Positions 34,843 to 44,198 are shown, counted from the stretch's first letter. The stretch is 64,000 nt of DNA from Mannheimia glucosida (GCF_046267875.1 NZ_CP176502.1:992001-1056000); one strand, 5' to 3'. Notes: a model not told the origin generated them from the sequence alone. Program-made: numbers and translations.

Positions 34843-34858
34843 TACTACTTAAGAGGTA
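34843..34858 (+). promoter_or_regulatory. NarP/NarL-type 7-2-7 site upstream of nrfA
   Basis: TACTACT-TA-AGAGGTA is an inverted pair of heptamers with a 2-bp gap, the arrangement that NarP requires. Its centre is 30 bp upstream of the FNR site, close to the E. coli nrfA layout (about -74.5 and -41.5). Confidence 0.72.
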
Positions 34859-34873
34859 TTTTGGCAAATTTTA

Positions 34874-34887
34874 TTGATTTAATTCAA
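34874..34887 (+). promoter_or_regulatory. FNR site of nrfA
   Basis: TTGATTTAATTCAA matches TTGAT-N4-ATCAA with one mismatch. A -10 TATAGT follows at 34904-34909, so the site covers the -35 region as in class II FNR-activated promoters. Confidence 0.75.
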
Positions 34888-35025
34888 TAAATCTTCATTT
34901 TGATATAGTCGGCTTGGTTTAAATTTCATATTCTCGCAACTGAATATCAGGGATTATCTTATTAATTTTAATAGGAAAAATTCTTATTTTTATCTAATTA
35001 TTTTTACCTGAGTGGGAGAGCCAAA

Positions 35026-36528
35026 ATGAAATTTTTAATAAAAAGCCTAGCTGTGGCAACAATTTCAATATTGGGGTGTTTACAAACTGCTTTAGCTGAA
35101 GAGGCGAAAACTGAATCATTAACAGATAAAGCAGTTAAGCATGAAAAATTAGGCGTGAAAATTGAGTCTGCAAACCACCTATTTGCAGAAAAATATCCGC
35201 TACAATACGATTCTTGGAAGTCAACTGCCCAATCCACAGATCGAGGAAGTGCGTTAGAGGCTGACCCTCGTTATGTTATTTTGTGGGCAGGCTATGCTTT
35301 TGCGAAAGATTATAATAAACCACGAGGTCACTTTTATGCAGTTACCGATGTGCGTGATATTTTGCGTACCGGCGCGCCTAAAGATGAAAATGATGGTCCA
35401 CAACCTATGGCTTGTTGGACATGTAAAGGCCCTGATGTTCCACGCTTAATTGAGGAGAAAGGTGAGCGAGGATATTTTGATCCTAAATGGGCGAAATATG
35501 GTGCTGAAATTGTAAACTCAATAGGTTGTGCAGACTGCCATGACACGACATCAGAAGAGTTTAAACAAGGTAAACCTGCATTACGTGTTGCACGTCCTCA
35601 CGTACTACGTGCATTAAATACGGTTGGTTGGAAGTTTGAGGATTTAGATAAACATGGCAAACGTCCGGCTGTGTGTGCTAACTGCCATGTGGAGTACTAT
35701 TTCAAAAATAAAACAGATGTAACTTTCCCTTGGGATAAAGGTGTAGATGTTGATAGCATTGAAAAATACTACGATGAAATCAATTTTACAGACTGGACTC
35801 ATGCTTTATCGAAAGCTCCGATGCTAAAAACGCAGCACCCAGATTTTGAAGTTTGGTCACAAGGTACACATGGGAAAAATGGTGTAACCTGTATTGATTG
35901 CCATATGCCAAAAGTGAAAGACAAAGACGGCAAAGTTTATACTGACCACAAAATCGGTAATCCGTTTGACCAATTTGAAGCGACTTGTAAAACTTGTCAT
36001 GAACAAAGCAAAGAAACATTGGAAAAACGTGTAAAAGAGTATAAACACGAAGTAAAAGAGGCAATGATTCGCTTAGAAGATCAATTAGTGAAAGCTCACT
36101 TTGAAGCGAAAGCTGCTTGGGAAGCTGGAGCAACTCAAGAAGAGATGAAAGAGATCTTAATGGCAATTCGTCACGCTCAATGGCGTTGGGATTACTCTGC
36201 GGCAGGTCACGGTAACCACTTCCACGCACCTGATGTAATGTTACGTACCATCGCAACAGGTATCGACCGTGCAGCAGATGCCCGTGCTAAATTAGGTGTA
36301 GTGTTAGCAAAACACGGTGTAACAACGCCGGTCGCAATTCCGGACATCTCAACTAAAGAAAAAGCTCAACTTGCAATTGGTTTAGATATTCCTAAAGAGC
36401 AAGCTGCGAAAGATGAGTTCTTAAAAACGGTTGTTCCTCAATGGGAAAAAGAAGCTCGTGCTAAAGGTTTATTACCCGCAGAAGAAGCAGACAAACCGGT
36501 AGTAGCACCAAAAGCAGAAGCAAAATAA
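35026..36528 (+). CDS. nrfA: Periplasmic ammonia-forming nitrite reductase NrfA
   Basis: The 500-residue pentahaem cytochrome c552 reduces nitrite to ammonia with six electrons. A signal peptide (to about ALA, residue 24) exports it. The catalytic haem site CWTCK, with lysine as ligand, is near residue 128; four CXXCH sites follow (CADCH, CANCH, CIDCH, CKTCH). The C-terminal tail past residue 470 is Lys/Ala/Pro-rich. GGGAG lies 8 bases before the ATG. It leads the nrfABCD operon and depends on NrfEFG for haem attachment at CWTCK; these are encoded just downstream. Confidence 0.97.
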   Translation: MKFLIKSLAVATISILGCLQTALAEEAKTESLTDKAVKHEKLGVKIESANHLFAEKYPLQYDSWKSTAQSTDRGSALEADPRYVILWAGYAFAKDYNKPRGHFYAVTDVRDILRTGAPKDENDGPQPMACWTCKGPDVPRLIEEKGERGYFDPKWAKYGAEIVNSIGCADCHDTTSEEFKQGKPALRVARPHVLRALNTVGWKFEDLDKHGKRPAVCANCHVEYYFKNKTDVTFPWDKGVDVDSIEKYYDEINFTDWTHALSKAPMLKTQHPDFEVWSQGTHGKNGVTCIDCHMPKVKDKDGKVYTDHKIGNPFDQFEATCKTCHEQSKETLEKRVKEYKHEVKEAMIRLEDQLVKAHFEAKAAWEAGATQEEMKEILMAIRHAQWRWDYSAAGHGNHFHAPDVMLRTIATGIDRAADARAKLGVVLAKHGVTTPVAIPDISTKEKAQLAIGLDIPKEQAAKDEFLKTVVPQWEKEARAKGLLPAEEADKPVVAPKAEAK

Positions 36529-36546
36529 TGTAGCTTGAGGTGAACT

Positions 36547-37203
36547 ATGAAAAAATTAATCTCAAAAGCAGGGCGAGCAGTCGCCCTCATACAAGCGGTC
36601 GTATTTGCAGGTTTTTTTGCAATTTCCAGTGCGAATGCGTTAATGCCGGAGCAGCCAAAACCTCTTTGGCAATCAGAAACGGCTGATGATGCAAAAGTAG
36701 CTCAAGATGCACGCCGTGATCCAAACAAATACTGTACTCAATGTCATGAGTCAGCAAATGCAACAGGTAAGCCTTTCCATCACGCAGGTAAACATTTCCA
36801 AAAAGATGTGAAAAGCCCGAATAATGGCGAGCCACTCACTTGTGTAAGTTGCCACGGTAATATTTCTGAAAGCCACCGCAAAGGGGCAAAAGACGTAATG
36901 CGTTTTAACCCACACGGTAAAGCAAGTAACCCATCACTTGAACGTTCGGTAAATGAGCAAAATCAAGTCTGTTTTGCTTGCCATACGGCAGAGAAATTGC
37001 GTGAAAAATTCTGGGCTCACGACACGCACGCAACTAAAATTGCTTGTACCAACTGTCATGAAATTCACCCGGAAAAAGATCCGATGAAAGACATTCCTGA
37101 AAAAGATCGCATTAAACTTTGTACGGATTGTCATACCAAAATTCATTCAGGCGAATTTAAAAATCCTGAAATGAAAGCCACAGAAGCAAAAGGAACAAAA
37201 TAA
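36547..37203 (+). CDS. nrfB: Pentahaem electron donor NrfB
   Basis: The 218-residue periplasmic cytochrome has a signal peptide (to about SANA) and five CXXCH sites (CTQCH, CVSCH, CFACH, CTNCH, CTDCH). It carries electrons from the NrfCD quinol dehydrogenase to NrfA. An uptake signal at 36591-36600 lies inside the signal-peptide codons. The stop shares one base with the nrfC start (TAATG). Confidence 0.94.
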   Translation: MKKLISKAGRAVALIQAVVFAGFFAISSANALMPEQPKPLWQSETADDAKVAQDARRDPNKYCTQCHESANATGKPFHHAGKHFQKDVKSPNNGEPLTCVSCHGNISESHRKGAKDVMRFNPHGKASNPSLERSVNEQNQVCFACHTAEKLREKFWAHDTHATKIACTNCHEIHPEKDPMKDIPEKDRIKLCTDCHTKIHSGEFKNPEMKATEAKGTK

Positions 37204-37880
37204 TGACTTGCACCCGTAGAGATTTCGTCTCAGGGGCAGGTGCTATCGCAGTTGTGGCAAGTACAGGGCTTGCCACCTCCATAACTCTTGCTACTGAGAA
37301 AGAACAAAAGAAAATCCGCTATGCGATGGTTCACGATGAAACCGTTTGTATCGGCTGTACGGCTTGTATGGACGCTTGTCGCACCACCAACAAAGTGCCG
37401 GAAGGGGTTTCTCGTTTAGAAATTATCCGTAGTGAGCCTTTCGGTGAGTTTCCGAACGTACAATATGAGTTTTTCCGCCAATCTTGCCAACACTGTACCA
37501 ATGCACCTTGTGTGAGTGTTTGCCCGACCGGTGCTTCATTTATCGATCCTGAAACCGGGATTGTTGATGTACACTCAGATTTGTGTGTCGGTTGCCAATA
37601 CTGTATTGCGGTTTGCCCGTATCGTGTACGTTTTATTCACCCAGAGAAAAAATCAGCAGATAAATGTAATTTCTGTCGTGATACCAACCTTGCAGAAGGC
37701 AAACAGCCGGCTTGTGTAGAGGCTTGTCCGACTAAAGCCCTAATCTTTGGTGATATGAACGATCCAACTAGCGATATTTTCCATAAAGTGAAAAATAATC
37801 CGGTTTATCGCACCAAAACAGCATTAGGTACAGAGCCGAACTTATATCACATTCCATTTGGTAAAGGAGAGCATAGATAA
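37203..37880 (+). CDS. nrfC: Iron-sulphur protein NrfC
   Basis: The 225-residue ferredoxin-like subunit carries four 4Fe-4S cysteine groups (CIGCTACMDAC, CQHCTNAPCVSVC, CVGCQYCIAVC, CNFC...CVEAC). The N-terminus TRRDFVSGAGAIAVVA is a twin-arginine signal, so the protein is exported folded. It passes electrons from NrfD to NrfB. One-base overlaps join it to nrfB and nrfD. Confidence 0.94.
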   Translation: MTCTRRDFVSGAGAIAVVASTGLATSITLATEKEQKKIRYAMVHDETVCIGCTACMDACRTTNKVPEGVSRLEIIRSEPFGEFPNVQYEFFRQSCQHCTNAPCVSVCPTGASFIDPETGIVDVHSDLCVGCQYCIAVCPYRVRFIHPEKKSADKCNFCRDTNLAEGKQPACVEACPTKALIFGDMNDPTSDIFHKVKNNPVYRTKTALGTEPNLYHIPFGKGEHR

Positions 37881-38848
37881 TGAATGAATATGTACCTTTC
37901 CAAACCCCAAACCTTGTTTGGGACGGCACTATCGCTATTTACTTATTCCTACTTGGTATTTCATCAGGTGCGGTTCAGTTAGCGATTGCTTACCGTAATA
38001 GCGGTGTTAAAATGGAAAAACCAAGCCAAAACTGGATTATTCGTAGTGCAGCTATTCTTGGCACATTACCAACCATTATTGGCTTACTGTTACTGATTTT
38101 CCACTTAACCAAACCTTGGACATTCTGGAAGTTAATGTTCAACTATAACTTTACCTCGGTAATGTCGATGGGGGTAATGTTATTCCAGCTTTATATGGCA
38201 GTATTGGTGGTTTGGATTGCCATAATGTTTAAAGATTGGTTAGCGGTATTTATTAACCGTTATTTGCCGATGTTTAAGTTTGTGCTTGGTTTAATTGATT
38301 TCGCAGAAGCTAGATTATTAAAACCAATTGAGTTTATCTTATTCATATTGGCGGCAGTATTAGGGGCTTATACTGGCTTCTTACTTTCGGCGTTAGTGAG
38401 TTATCCAATGCTCAACAACCCGGTGTTACCGGCACTATTCTTGGCATCAGGGGCATCTTCAGGGATTGCAGCGACTTTCCTTGTGATTTTACTGGCAGGT
38501 AAGTTATCTGGTGAAAGCCACGAAGTCCATTTTATGCACAAATTTGAAGTGCCGATTATGGTAACCGAATTAGGCTTAATTGTAGCGTTCTTTGTGGGCT
38601 TACACTTCGGTGGAGCAGATAAATCGCTCGCTTTAACCAATGCACTTAACGGCTTCTGGGGGAATGTGTTCTGGATAGGCGTAATGTTAATCGGTATTGC
38701 GATTCCGCTTGTTGCCAATATTTTTGGTAGCCACCGCTTGAAACATAACGTGAAATTTATTATCTTGATTTCCGTTTTCGACTTAATCGGTGTACTCTGC
38801 TTACGTTACTTTATCCTTTATGCAGGGCAACTAACGGTTGCGAGCTAA
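37880..38848 (+). CDS. nrfD: Membrane quinol-oxidising subunit NrfD
   Basis: The 322-residue polytopic membrane protein of the NrfD/PsrC family has about eight helices. It begins FQTPNLVWDGTIAIYLFLLGISSGA, the family signature. It oxidises menaquinol and feeds NrfC. It ends the first nrf block; an inverted-repeat element of 154 bp separates it from nrfE. Confidence 0.93.
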   Translation: MNEYVPFQTPNLVWDGTIAIYLFLLGISSGAVQLAIAYRNSGVKMEKPSQNWIIRSAAILGTLPTIIGLLLLIFHLTKPWTFWKLMFNYNFTSVMSMGVMLFQLYMAVLVVWIAIMFKDWLAVFINRYLPMFKFVLGLIDFAEARLLKPIEFILFILAAVLGAYTGFLLSALVSYPMLNNPVLPALFLASGASSGIAATFLVILLAGKLSGESHEVHFMHKFEVPIMVTELGLIVAFFVGLHFGGADKSLALTNALNGFWGNVFWIGVMLIGIAIPLVANIFGSHRLKHNVKFIILISVFDLIGVLCLRYFILYAGQLTVAS

Positions 38849-38907
38849 AAAAGAAGTAAGTTTGAGTAATTTTATTTAAGTAATAGGGTGGGGGCTAGTA
38901 TATAGCC

Positions 38908-39061
38908 CCCCTCTTTAGCAAAGAGGGGCAGGGGGAGATTTGGCAGTCGTAATTGGCGAAGTGAGAGAATGAATAGGCTTATTTTTAAAGTCAGTTTTAT
39001 TTATTTTCTTCGTTAATGACTTCTGCCAAATCTCCCCTATCCCCTCTTTGCTAAAGAGGGG
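38908..39061. repeat. 154-bp inverted-repeat element between nrfD and nrfE
   Basis: Arms of 39 bp (38908-38946 and 39023-39061) are inverted and match at 36 of 39 positions. Each arm also contains its own hairpin, CCCCTCTTT-AGC-AAAGAGGGG (loop GCT in the right arm). The 76-bp centre holds no gene. This has the form of a small non-autonomous element or dispersed palindromic repeat. No target-site duplication was recognised. Confidence 0.75.
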
Positions 39062-39126
39062 AATTTAATCAACTGTATATTGTCGTCCTATTTTACCTTC
39101 ACAAGCGGTCATTTTTTGGATTTTTT

Positions 39127-41031
39127 ATGCTACCGGAACTCGGCTATTTTTCACTTTTATTGGCTGCAATTACCGCCATTTTTCAAGTTGGTTTTGCACT
39201 GCTAGGCGAAGTTCGCAAGCAATATCATTGGCTGGCATTGGCTCCGCTTTTCACTTATTTGCAAGCTGCTTTTACCACATTTTCCTTTTCTGCTTTAGCT
39301 TATGCGTTTCTAACCGATGATTTTTCGGTTATCTACGTTGCTGCTCATTCCAATAGCCAACTTCCCGATTTCTTTAAATTTGCCGCCACTTGGGGCGGAC
39401 ATGAAGGCTCAATGCTGTTTTGGCTCACCGCTCTTGTGCTTTGGTCTGCGGTATTTTGCAAATTTTCGCAAAAAATTGACCGCTTGTTTGCTAACCGAAC
39501 CCTAGTGATGTTAGGGTTGATTGCACTGGGTTTCCTGCTTTTCATTCTACTGGTTTCCAGCCCCTTTGAGCGTAGCTTCCCGCCTCCACCGGAAGGGCGA
39601 GATCTCAACCCAATGTTGCAAGATATTGGGCTTATCTTCCACCCACCTTTGCTCTATTTGGGATATGTCGGCTTTGCGGTAAGTTTTGCGATGATTGTTG
39701 CAGCTCTCGTTTCAGGCGGAATGGACGCAGCCATTATGCGTTGGCTTCGCCCTTGGACGATGATTTCGTGGGGATTTCTCACCGCCGGTATTATTTTAGG
39801 AGCCTGGTGGGCGTATTACGAACTTGGTTGGGGCGGCTGGTGGTTTTGGGATCCGGTGGAAAACGCATCCTTAATGCCTTGGCTACTTGGCACCGCATTG
39901 GTACATAGTTTAATTGTGAGCCAACAGCGGGGCATTTTCTATTATTGGACGATTTTACTTGCCATTTTCGCCTTTGCTTTAAGCCTATTAGGCACTTTTA
40001 TTGTTCGCTCGGGCGTACTCACCTCAGTTCACGCCTTTGCGGTCGATCCCGACAGAGGAATGGCACTGCTAATCTTATTCTTCGGCTTAAGTTTCATTGC
40101 CCTTGCTCTGTTTGCATTCCGAGCGAATCTCTGGCAAGGCAAAGTGCGTTTCAACTTACTTTCTAAAGAAACGGCATTTTTATTGATTAACGGCTTATTT
40201 AGTGTGGCAGCATCTGTGGTATTGCTTGGTACGTTTTACCCGATGATCTTCACAGTGATGAATTGGGGATCGATTTCAGTGGGTGCCCCCTATTTCAATA
40301 GCGTATTCACGCCACTAGCGTTACTGTTAATGATAGTAATGGGCTTTGCGGTGGTGCTGGGCTGGAAACAGATTTCAAATAAGCAGATATTGGTAAAACT
40401 TTGGTTACTGCCGGTTGCAGTTGGTTTGGCATCAGGGCTGATTTATGCCTCCATCTCGCAAAGAGATCATTTTGCTTTACAACCGTTACCTACCATATTT
40501 ATCAGCCTTGCGATCTGGATTATTCTCACTCACTTGCCCTATTCGCAAAAAATGTGGCAAACTCGACCGCTTGCGATGCGGTTAGCCCATATCGGCTTTG
40601 CGGTTTGCGTGATTGGGGCAATGATGAACAGTTATTACGGTGATGAAATCGGCGTGCGATTAAAGCCGAATCAAGCGGCGGAACTTGCCGGTTATACCTT
40701 TAAATATGAAGATTATCACGATCTCATCGGTCCGAACTACACCGCCGAGCAAGCCGTTTTTTCTATCAGCCGAGATGAACAGTTGCTGGCAACCGTCACA
40801 CCGGAAAGACGTTATTATGATGTGAGAACGATGACAATGGCGGAAGTCGGGCTTTTCCACCACAATTTAGACGATATTTATATTGTGATGGGGGATAAGT
40901 TCGGCAATTTAGAATATGCCTTCCGCTTACATTATAAGCCTTATGTGCAAGCCTTGTGGTTGGGTGGTATGATAATGGTGCTTGCCGCCCTGTTGGCGTT
41001 AATCGGTTATCGTAGAGAACATAAAAAATGA
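39127..41031 (+). CDS. nrfE: Cytochrome c haem lyase subunit NrfE (CcmF family)
   Basis: The 634-residue membrane protein has many helices, and the WWD haem-handling motif appears as GWGGWWFWDPVENASLMPWL near residue 235. Conserved histidines in FHPPLLYLGYVG and LVHSL are present. NrfE is the CcmF paralogue that, with NrfF and NrfG, attaches haem to the CWTCK site of NrfA. An uptake signal immediately precedes the gene (39101-39110) and another lies inside (39478-39487). The stop overlaps the next start (ATGA). Confidence 0.92.
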   Translation: MLPELGYFSLLLAAITAIFQVGFALLGEVRKQYHWLALAPLFTYLQAAFTTFSFSALAYAFLTDDFSVIYVAAHSNSQLPDFFKFAATWGGHEGSMLFWLTALVLWSAVFCKFSQKIDRLFANRTLVMLGLIALGFLLFILLVSSPFERSFPPPPEGRDLNPMLQDIGLIFHPPLLYLGYVGFAVSFAMIVAALVSGGMDAAIMRWLRPWTMISWGFLTAGIILGAWWAYYELGWGGWWFWDPVENASLMPWLLGTALVHSLIVSQQRGIFYYWTILLAIFAFALSLLGTFIVRSGVLTSVHAFAVDPDRGMALLILFFGLSFIALALFAFRANLWQGKVRFNLLSKETAFLLINGLFSVAASVVLLGTFYPMIFTVMNWGSISVGAPYFNSVFTPLALLLMIVMGFAVVLGWKQISNKQILVKLWLLPVAVGLASGLIYASISQRDHFALQPLPTIFISLAIWIILTHLPYSQKMWQTRPLAMRLAHIGFAVCVIGAMMNSYYGDEIGVRLKPNQAAELAGYTFKYEDYHDLIGPNYTAEQAVFSISRDEQLLATVTPERRYYDVRTMTMAEVGLFHHNLDDIYIVMGDKFGNLEYAFRLHYKPYVQALWLGGMIMVLAALLALIGYRREHKK

Positions 41032-41561
41032 AAAAAATCTTGTTATTTATTCCGCTCCTGTTACTCGTAGTGATTGTCGGCTTTTTAACTGTGCCATTAA
41101 TGAATAAAGATGCCCTAGCCCCTACCGAAGATTGGCAGGGCAAGCCGTTTCCGGAGTTTGTAGGCAAGAACTTACTTGATAGTAACGCCCATTTAAACAA
41201 CAACAGCTTGCCGAAAGAACCCTATATTCTCAATGTGTGGGCGAGCTGGTGTACTTGGTGCATTAAAGAGTTTCCGATTTTGTTAGACCTAAAACAAAAA
41301 GGCGTGCCGATTGTTGGCTTAACCTATAGCGATCGCCCAAATGATGCACTTAACGCATTAAAAAACTGGGGAAATCCGTTTAGCTTAATTATCGATGATT
41401 ATGAGAAAGGCTTTTTGATTCAAACCCTTAAAGTTTCTTCTGCACCGTCCAGTTATTTGATTGATAAACACGGTGTAGTGCGTTACCAACAAAAGGGTTA
41501 CAACCCTGATTTTGCACAGGATTTCCTACCCAAATTAGAGGCTCTCAGAAATGAGAAATAG
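41028..41561 (+). CDS. dsbE: DsbE/CcmG-type thioredoxin of the nrf cluster
   Basis: The 177-residue membrane-anchored periplasmic thioredoxin has one N-terminal helix (residues 4-24), then a thioredoxin fold with active site WASWCTWCIKEFP. It reduces the apocytochrome CXXCK/CXXCH cysteines before haem attachment. Its place between nrfE and nrfF argues for a dedicated role in NrfA maturation. Overlaps nrfE by 4 bp and nrfF by 11 bp. Confidence 0.88.
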   Translation: MKKILLFIPLLLLVVIVGFLTVPLMNKDALAPTEDWQGKPFPEFVGKNLLDSNAHLNNNSLPKEPYILNVWASWCTWCIKEFPILLDLKQKGVPIVGLTYSDRPNDALNALKNWGNPFSLIIDDYEKGFLIQTLKVSSAPSSYLIDKHGVVRYQQKGYNPDFAQDFLPKLEALRNEK

Positions 41562-41985
41562 CATAATTTCCATCGGCTTTTTGCAAAAAATCCGCAAAAT
41601 ATTACCGCTTGTATTAGGCTTGTGGCTATTTGTCGGCACGGTTCAAGCTGAAATGGTGGACACCTTTCAATTTCAAAATGAGACGGATCGGGTACGGGCG
41701 ATTTCACTGGCTCGTTCGTTGCGATGTTTGCAATGTCAGAACCAAAATTTGGTCGAATCCAATGCGACGGCGGCTTACAATATGCGAATTGAAGTGTATG
41801 AAATGGTGAATCAAGGGAAAAGTAATGAGGAGATTATCCGCATTATGACTGAACGTTTCGGCAGTTTTGTGAATTATGATCCAGCATTCACACCACAAAC
41901 GTGGGTATTATGGGGCTTGCCGGTTGGTCTGTTTAGCTTGTTATTTTTAGCCATTTTGTGGCGAACTCGCAAAAGTAAAAGGTAA
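41551..41985 (+). CDS. nrfF: NrfF (CcmH-like haem lyase subunit)
   Basis: The 144-residue protein has a signal peptide (to about VQA, residue 33), the CcmH/NrfF motif RCLQCQNQNL near residue 54 and one C-terminal membrane helix (about 118-138). It presents apo-NrfA cysteines to NrfE. Codons near the start contain a variant uptake core (TACCGCTTGT). Confidence 0.9.
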   Translation: MRNSIISIGFLQKIRKILPLVLGLWLFVGTVQAEMVDTFQFQNETDRVRAISLARSLRCLQCQNQNLVESNATAAYNMRIEVYEMVNQGKSNEEIIRIMTERFGSFVNYDPAFTPQTWVLWGLPVGLFSLLFLAILWRTRKSKR

Positions 41986-41990
41986 CAAAA

Positions 41991-42752
41991 ATGAAAACGC
42001 GTGAGCAATTAAGCCAAGAAAACTACCAACAAGCGGTTAAATTTGCCCAACATTTTGCAGATGACGTCAGACAAGAATTTGAGCGTGAGGCAGAGCAGCG
42101 TTACCAATTTGAGCGAACGCAATTTGAACAGACTACTTTGCAAAATAACGCTCAAAATCGACCGCTTGCTAAAATCGCAATCCTGAGTTGCGTTGCAATT
42201 TTATTGTTAGGAATGGCTTACTACGGGCTTTCCGGACGCTATCAAGTGGTGCAAGCTGGCTTGCAACAGCATCAAAATTTCCAACAACAGGTGAGTGATC
42301 CGCACGGCACATCGAAAAACGAACGCTATGTATTGAGTCTGCAAAAACAGCTCAGAGAAAACCCGAATAACGGTGATTTATGGTACGAACTCGGGCAGGT
42401 TTATGCGTTAAGCAATGATTTTGATTCGGCACTGGTTTGCTACGATAATGCCGAGAAGCTACTCGGAAAACGAGCGGCTATTTTGGGGGCGATTGCTACT
42501 GCTCGTTATTACGATAACGGGCAGAAAATGACCGATGAAATTCAAGCTATTATTGAACAAGCTCTACAGTTGGATAAAAACGAAAATGCCAGTTTGCTCC
42601 TGTTAGCCTCTGACAGCTTTTTAAATAATAACTACCAACAAGCTCTGGAACATTGGCGTAAGGTGCTAGATGGTAATAATGAATCCATCAACCGCAGAGC
42701 AATTATCCAAAGTATGGAAATGGCACGACAGATGTTAAATTCCCAGCAATAA
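41991..42752 (+). CDS. nrfG: NrfG (TPR haem lyase subunit)
   Basis: The 253-residue protein has one membrane helix (about residues 62-80) and TPR repeats in the C-terminal half (for example NGDLWYELGQVYALSNDFDSALVCYDNAEKL-like, residues 122-155). The N-terminal 60 residues are highly charged and coiled. It recognises the C-terminal part of NrfA to guide haem attachment. Last gene of the nrf locus. Confidence 0.87.
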   Translation: MKTREQLSQENYQQAVKFAQHFADDVRQEFEREAEQRYQFERTQFEQTTLQNNAQNRPLAKIAILSCVAILLLGMAYYGLSGRYQVVQAGLQQHQNFQQQVSDPHGTSKNERYVLSLQKQLRENPNNGDLWYELGQVYALSNDFDSALVCYDNAEKLLGKRAAILGAIATARYYDNGQKMTDEIQAIIEQALQLDKNENASLLLLASDSFLNNNYQQALEHWRKVLDGNNESINRRAIIQSMEMARQMLNSQQ

Positions 42753-42785
42753 CAAAAGCCGATGATTTTTGCCATCGGCTTTTGT
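42752..42785. terminator. Bidirectional terminator nrfG / degP
   Basis: A 13-bp stem ACAAAAGCCGATG with an 8-base loop lies between convergent genes; its left arm begins at the last base of the nrfG stop codon. Confidence 0.88.
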
Positions 42786-42803
42786 TTGAGTGGATCAAAA
42801 GGT

Positions 42804-44198
42804 TTATTGCAAAATTACATAGAAATTCGCCCCGTCACGCACAATGTTAAGTGCTACAACGGAAGGTTTGGTATCTAAGATCTTGCGTAAATCAGCAATG
42901 TTTTCTACCGAGTGGCGGTTCACACCGATGATAATATCGCCTTTTTTGAGACTTCGCATTTCAGCAATCGAGCCTTTTTCTACGTTAGAAATTTCAACCC
43001 CTTTAATGCCTTTGGCATTGTAGTTGTTAAAATCTGCCCCTTTTAATGCCGGAATGAGGTTTGAAGCAGTAACTTTGGCTTCAGAATCCGATTGTAAGGT
43101 CACTTTTGCTTTAGCTTCTTTGCCGTCACGCAGGTAAGTAAGTTCAATCTCTTTACCTACACCGGAAGTAGCTACTTTTGCTCGTAATTCGCTGAAACTA
43201 CGGATTTTTTGACCGTTGATTTCAGTAATCACATCACCTGCTTTAAAGCCGGCTTTAGCAGCAGCAGAATCCGGTAAGACTTCGCTTACAAATGCCCCTT
43301 GTTGGGTGGAAATATTGAACTCTTTAGCAAGGTCAGCATTCAATTCACCGCCTTTAATGCCTAACATTCCACGTTTTACTTCACCAAACTCAATAATTTG
43401 AGTCACCAAGCTGTTTGCCATATTACTTGGAATCGCAAAGGCGATACCGGCATTTCCACCACTTGGGGAAATAATGGCGGTGTTAATGCCGATTAATTCG
43501 CCGTTTAAGTTAATTAACGGACCGCCAGAGTTACCTTGGTTAACTGCCGCATCGGTTTGAATATAGTTTTCATAGCCTTCATCAGATTGACCGGTTGAAC
43601 GACCAAGTGCCGAGATGATGCCTGAAGTAACGGTTTGTCCTAAGCCAAACGGGTTACCGATTGCAACTGTAAAATCGCCCACTTGTAATTTATCGGAATC
43701 GGCGAATTTAATTTCAGTTAAGTTTTTTGGATCTTCCACTTGAATTAACGCCACATCTGAAAGGGGATCAGCACCAACTAATTTGGCTTTAAATTCACGT
43801 CCGTCTTCAAGTTTTACGGTAATTTTGTCGGCATTGTCGATCACGTGGTTATTGGTAATCACATAACCTTTTTCGGCATTGATGACTGCACCTGATCCAA
43901 CGCCACGGAAATTGCGTGGAGCTGATGAGCGGTTGCCGAATAAATCGGCATTAGGGCCGAAGAAAAATTCAAATTCTTCCGGGATTTCACGGTTGCGACG
44001 GCTATCGCCTTTGGTTTTACCTTCTACTGCAATACTCACCACCGCCGGGCGAACTTTTTCCAGCATTGGTGCAAGGCTTGGCACAGCTTGCCCGTTTACG
44101 GCTGTGGGTAATGTTGCTTCTGCATACGCCGGCATTGCGGCAATGGTTGAGCCTAAAATGAATGCAGTTAAAAATGATTTTTTCATTGTTTTGTTCAT
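42804..44198 (-). CDS. degP: Periplasmic serine endoprotease DegP/DegQ (HtrA)
   Basis: The 464-residue trypsin-like protease and chaperone has a signal peptide to about AYA. The triad is H118 (NNHVID), D148 (PLSDVAL) and S224 (NQGNSGGPL), numbered from the start at 44198. Two PDZ domains follow (about 265-350 and 370-460). The start at 44198 is chosen because AGGAAC lies 10 bases upstream; the ATG at 44216 overlaps that site. Whether it is orthologous to DegP or DegQ cannot be settled here. The second PDZ domain is complete. Confidence 0.92.
   Translation of the reverse strand: MNKTMKKSFLTAFILGSTIAAMPAYAEATLPTAVNGQAVPSLAPMLEKVRPAVVSIAVEGKTKGDSRRNREIPEEFEFFFGPNADLFGNRSSAPRNFRGVGSGAVINAEKGYVITNNHVIDNADKITVKLEDGREFKAKLVGADPLSDVALIQVEDPKNLTEIKFADSDKLQVGDFTVAIGNPFGLGQTVTSGIISALGRSTGQSDEGYENYIQTDAAVNQGNSGGPLINLNGELIGINTAIISPSGGNAGIAFAIPSNMANSLVTQIIEFGEVKRGMLGIKGGELNADLAKEFNISTQQGAFVSEVLPDSAAAKAGFKAGDVITEINGQKIRSFSELRAKVATSGVGKEIELTYLRDGKEAKAKVTLQSDSEAKVTASNLIPALKGADFNNYNAKGIKGVEISNVEKGSIAEMRSLKKGDIIIGVNRHSVENIADLRKILDTKPSVVALNIVRDGANFYVILQ

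Larger units (their letters stand above)
34685..35025. other. Intergenic regulatory region between ilvG and nrfA
   Basis: These 341 AT-rich bases hold the divergent control regions. The ilvG side has RBS AAGGA and a possible -10 TATATT (34732-34727, minus strand) without a clear -35. The nrfA side has the NarP-type and FNR-type sites listed separately and a -10 TATAGT (34904-34909). No open frame of note is present. Confidence 0.7.
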
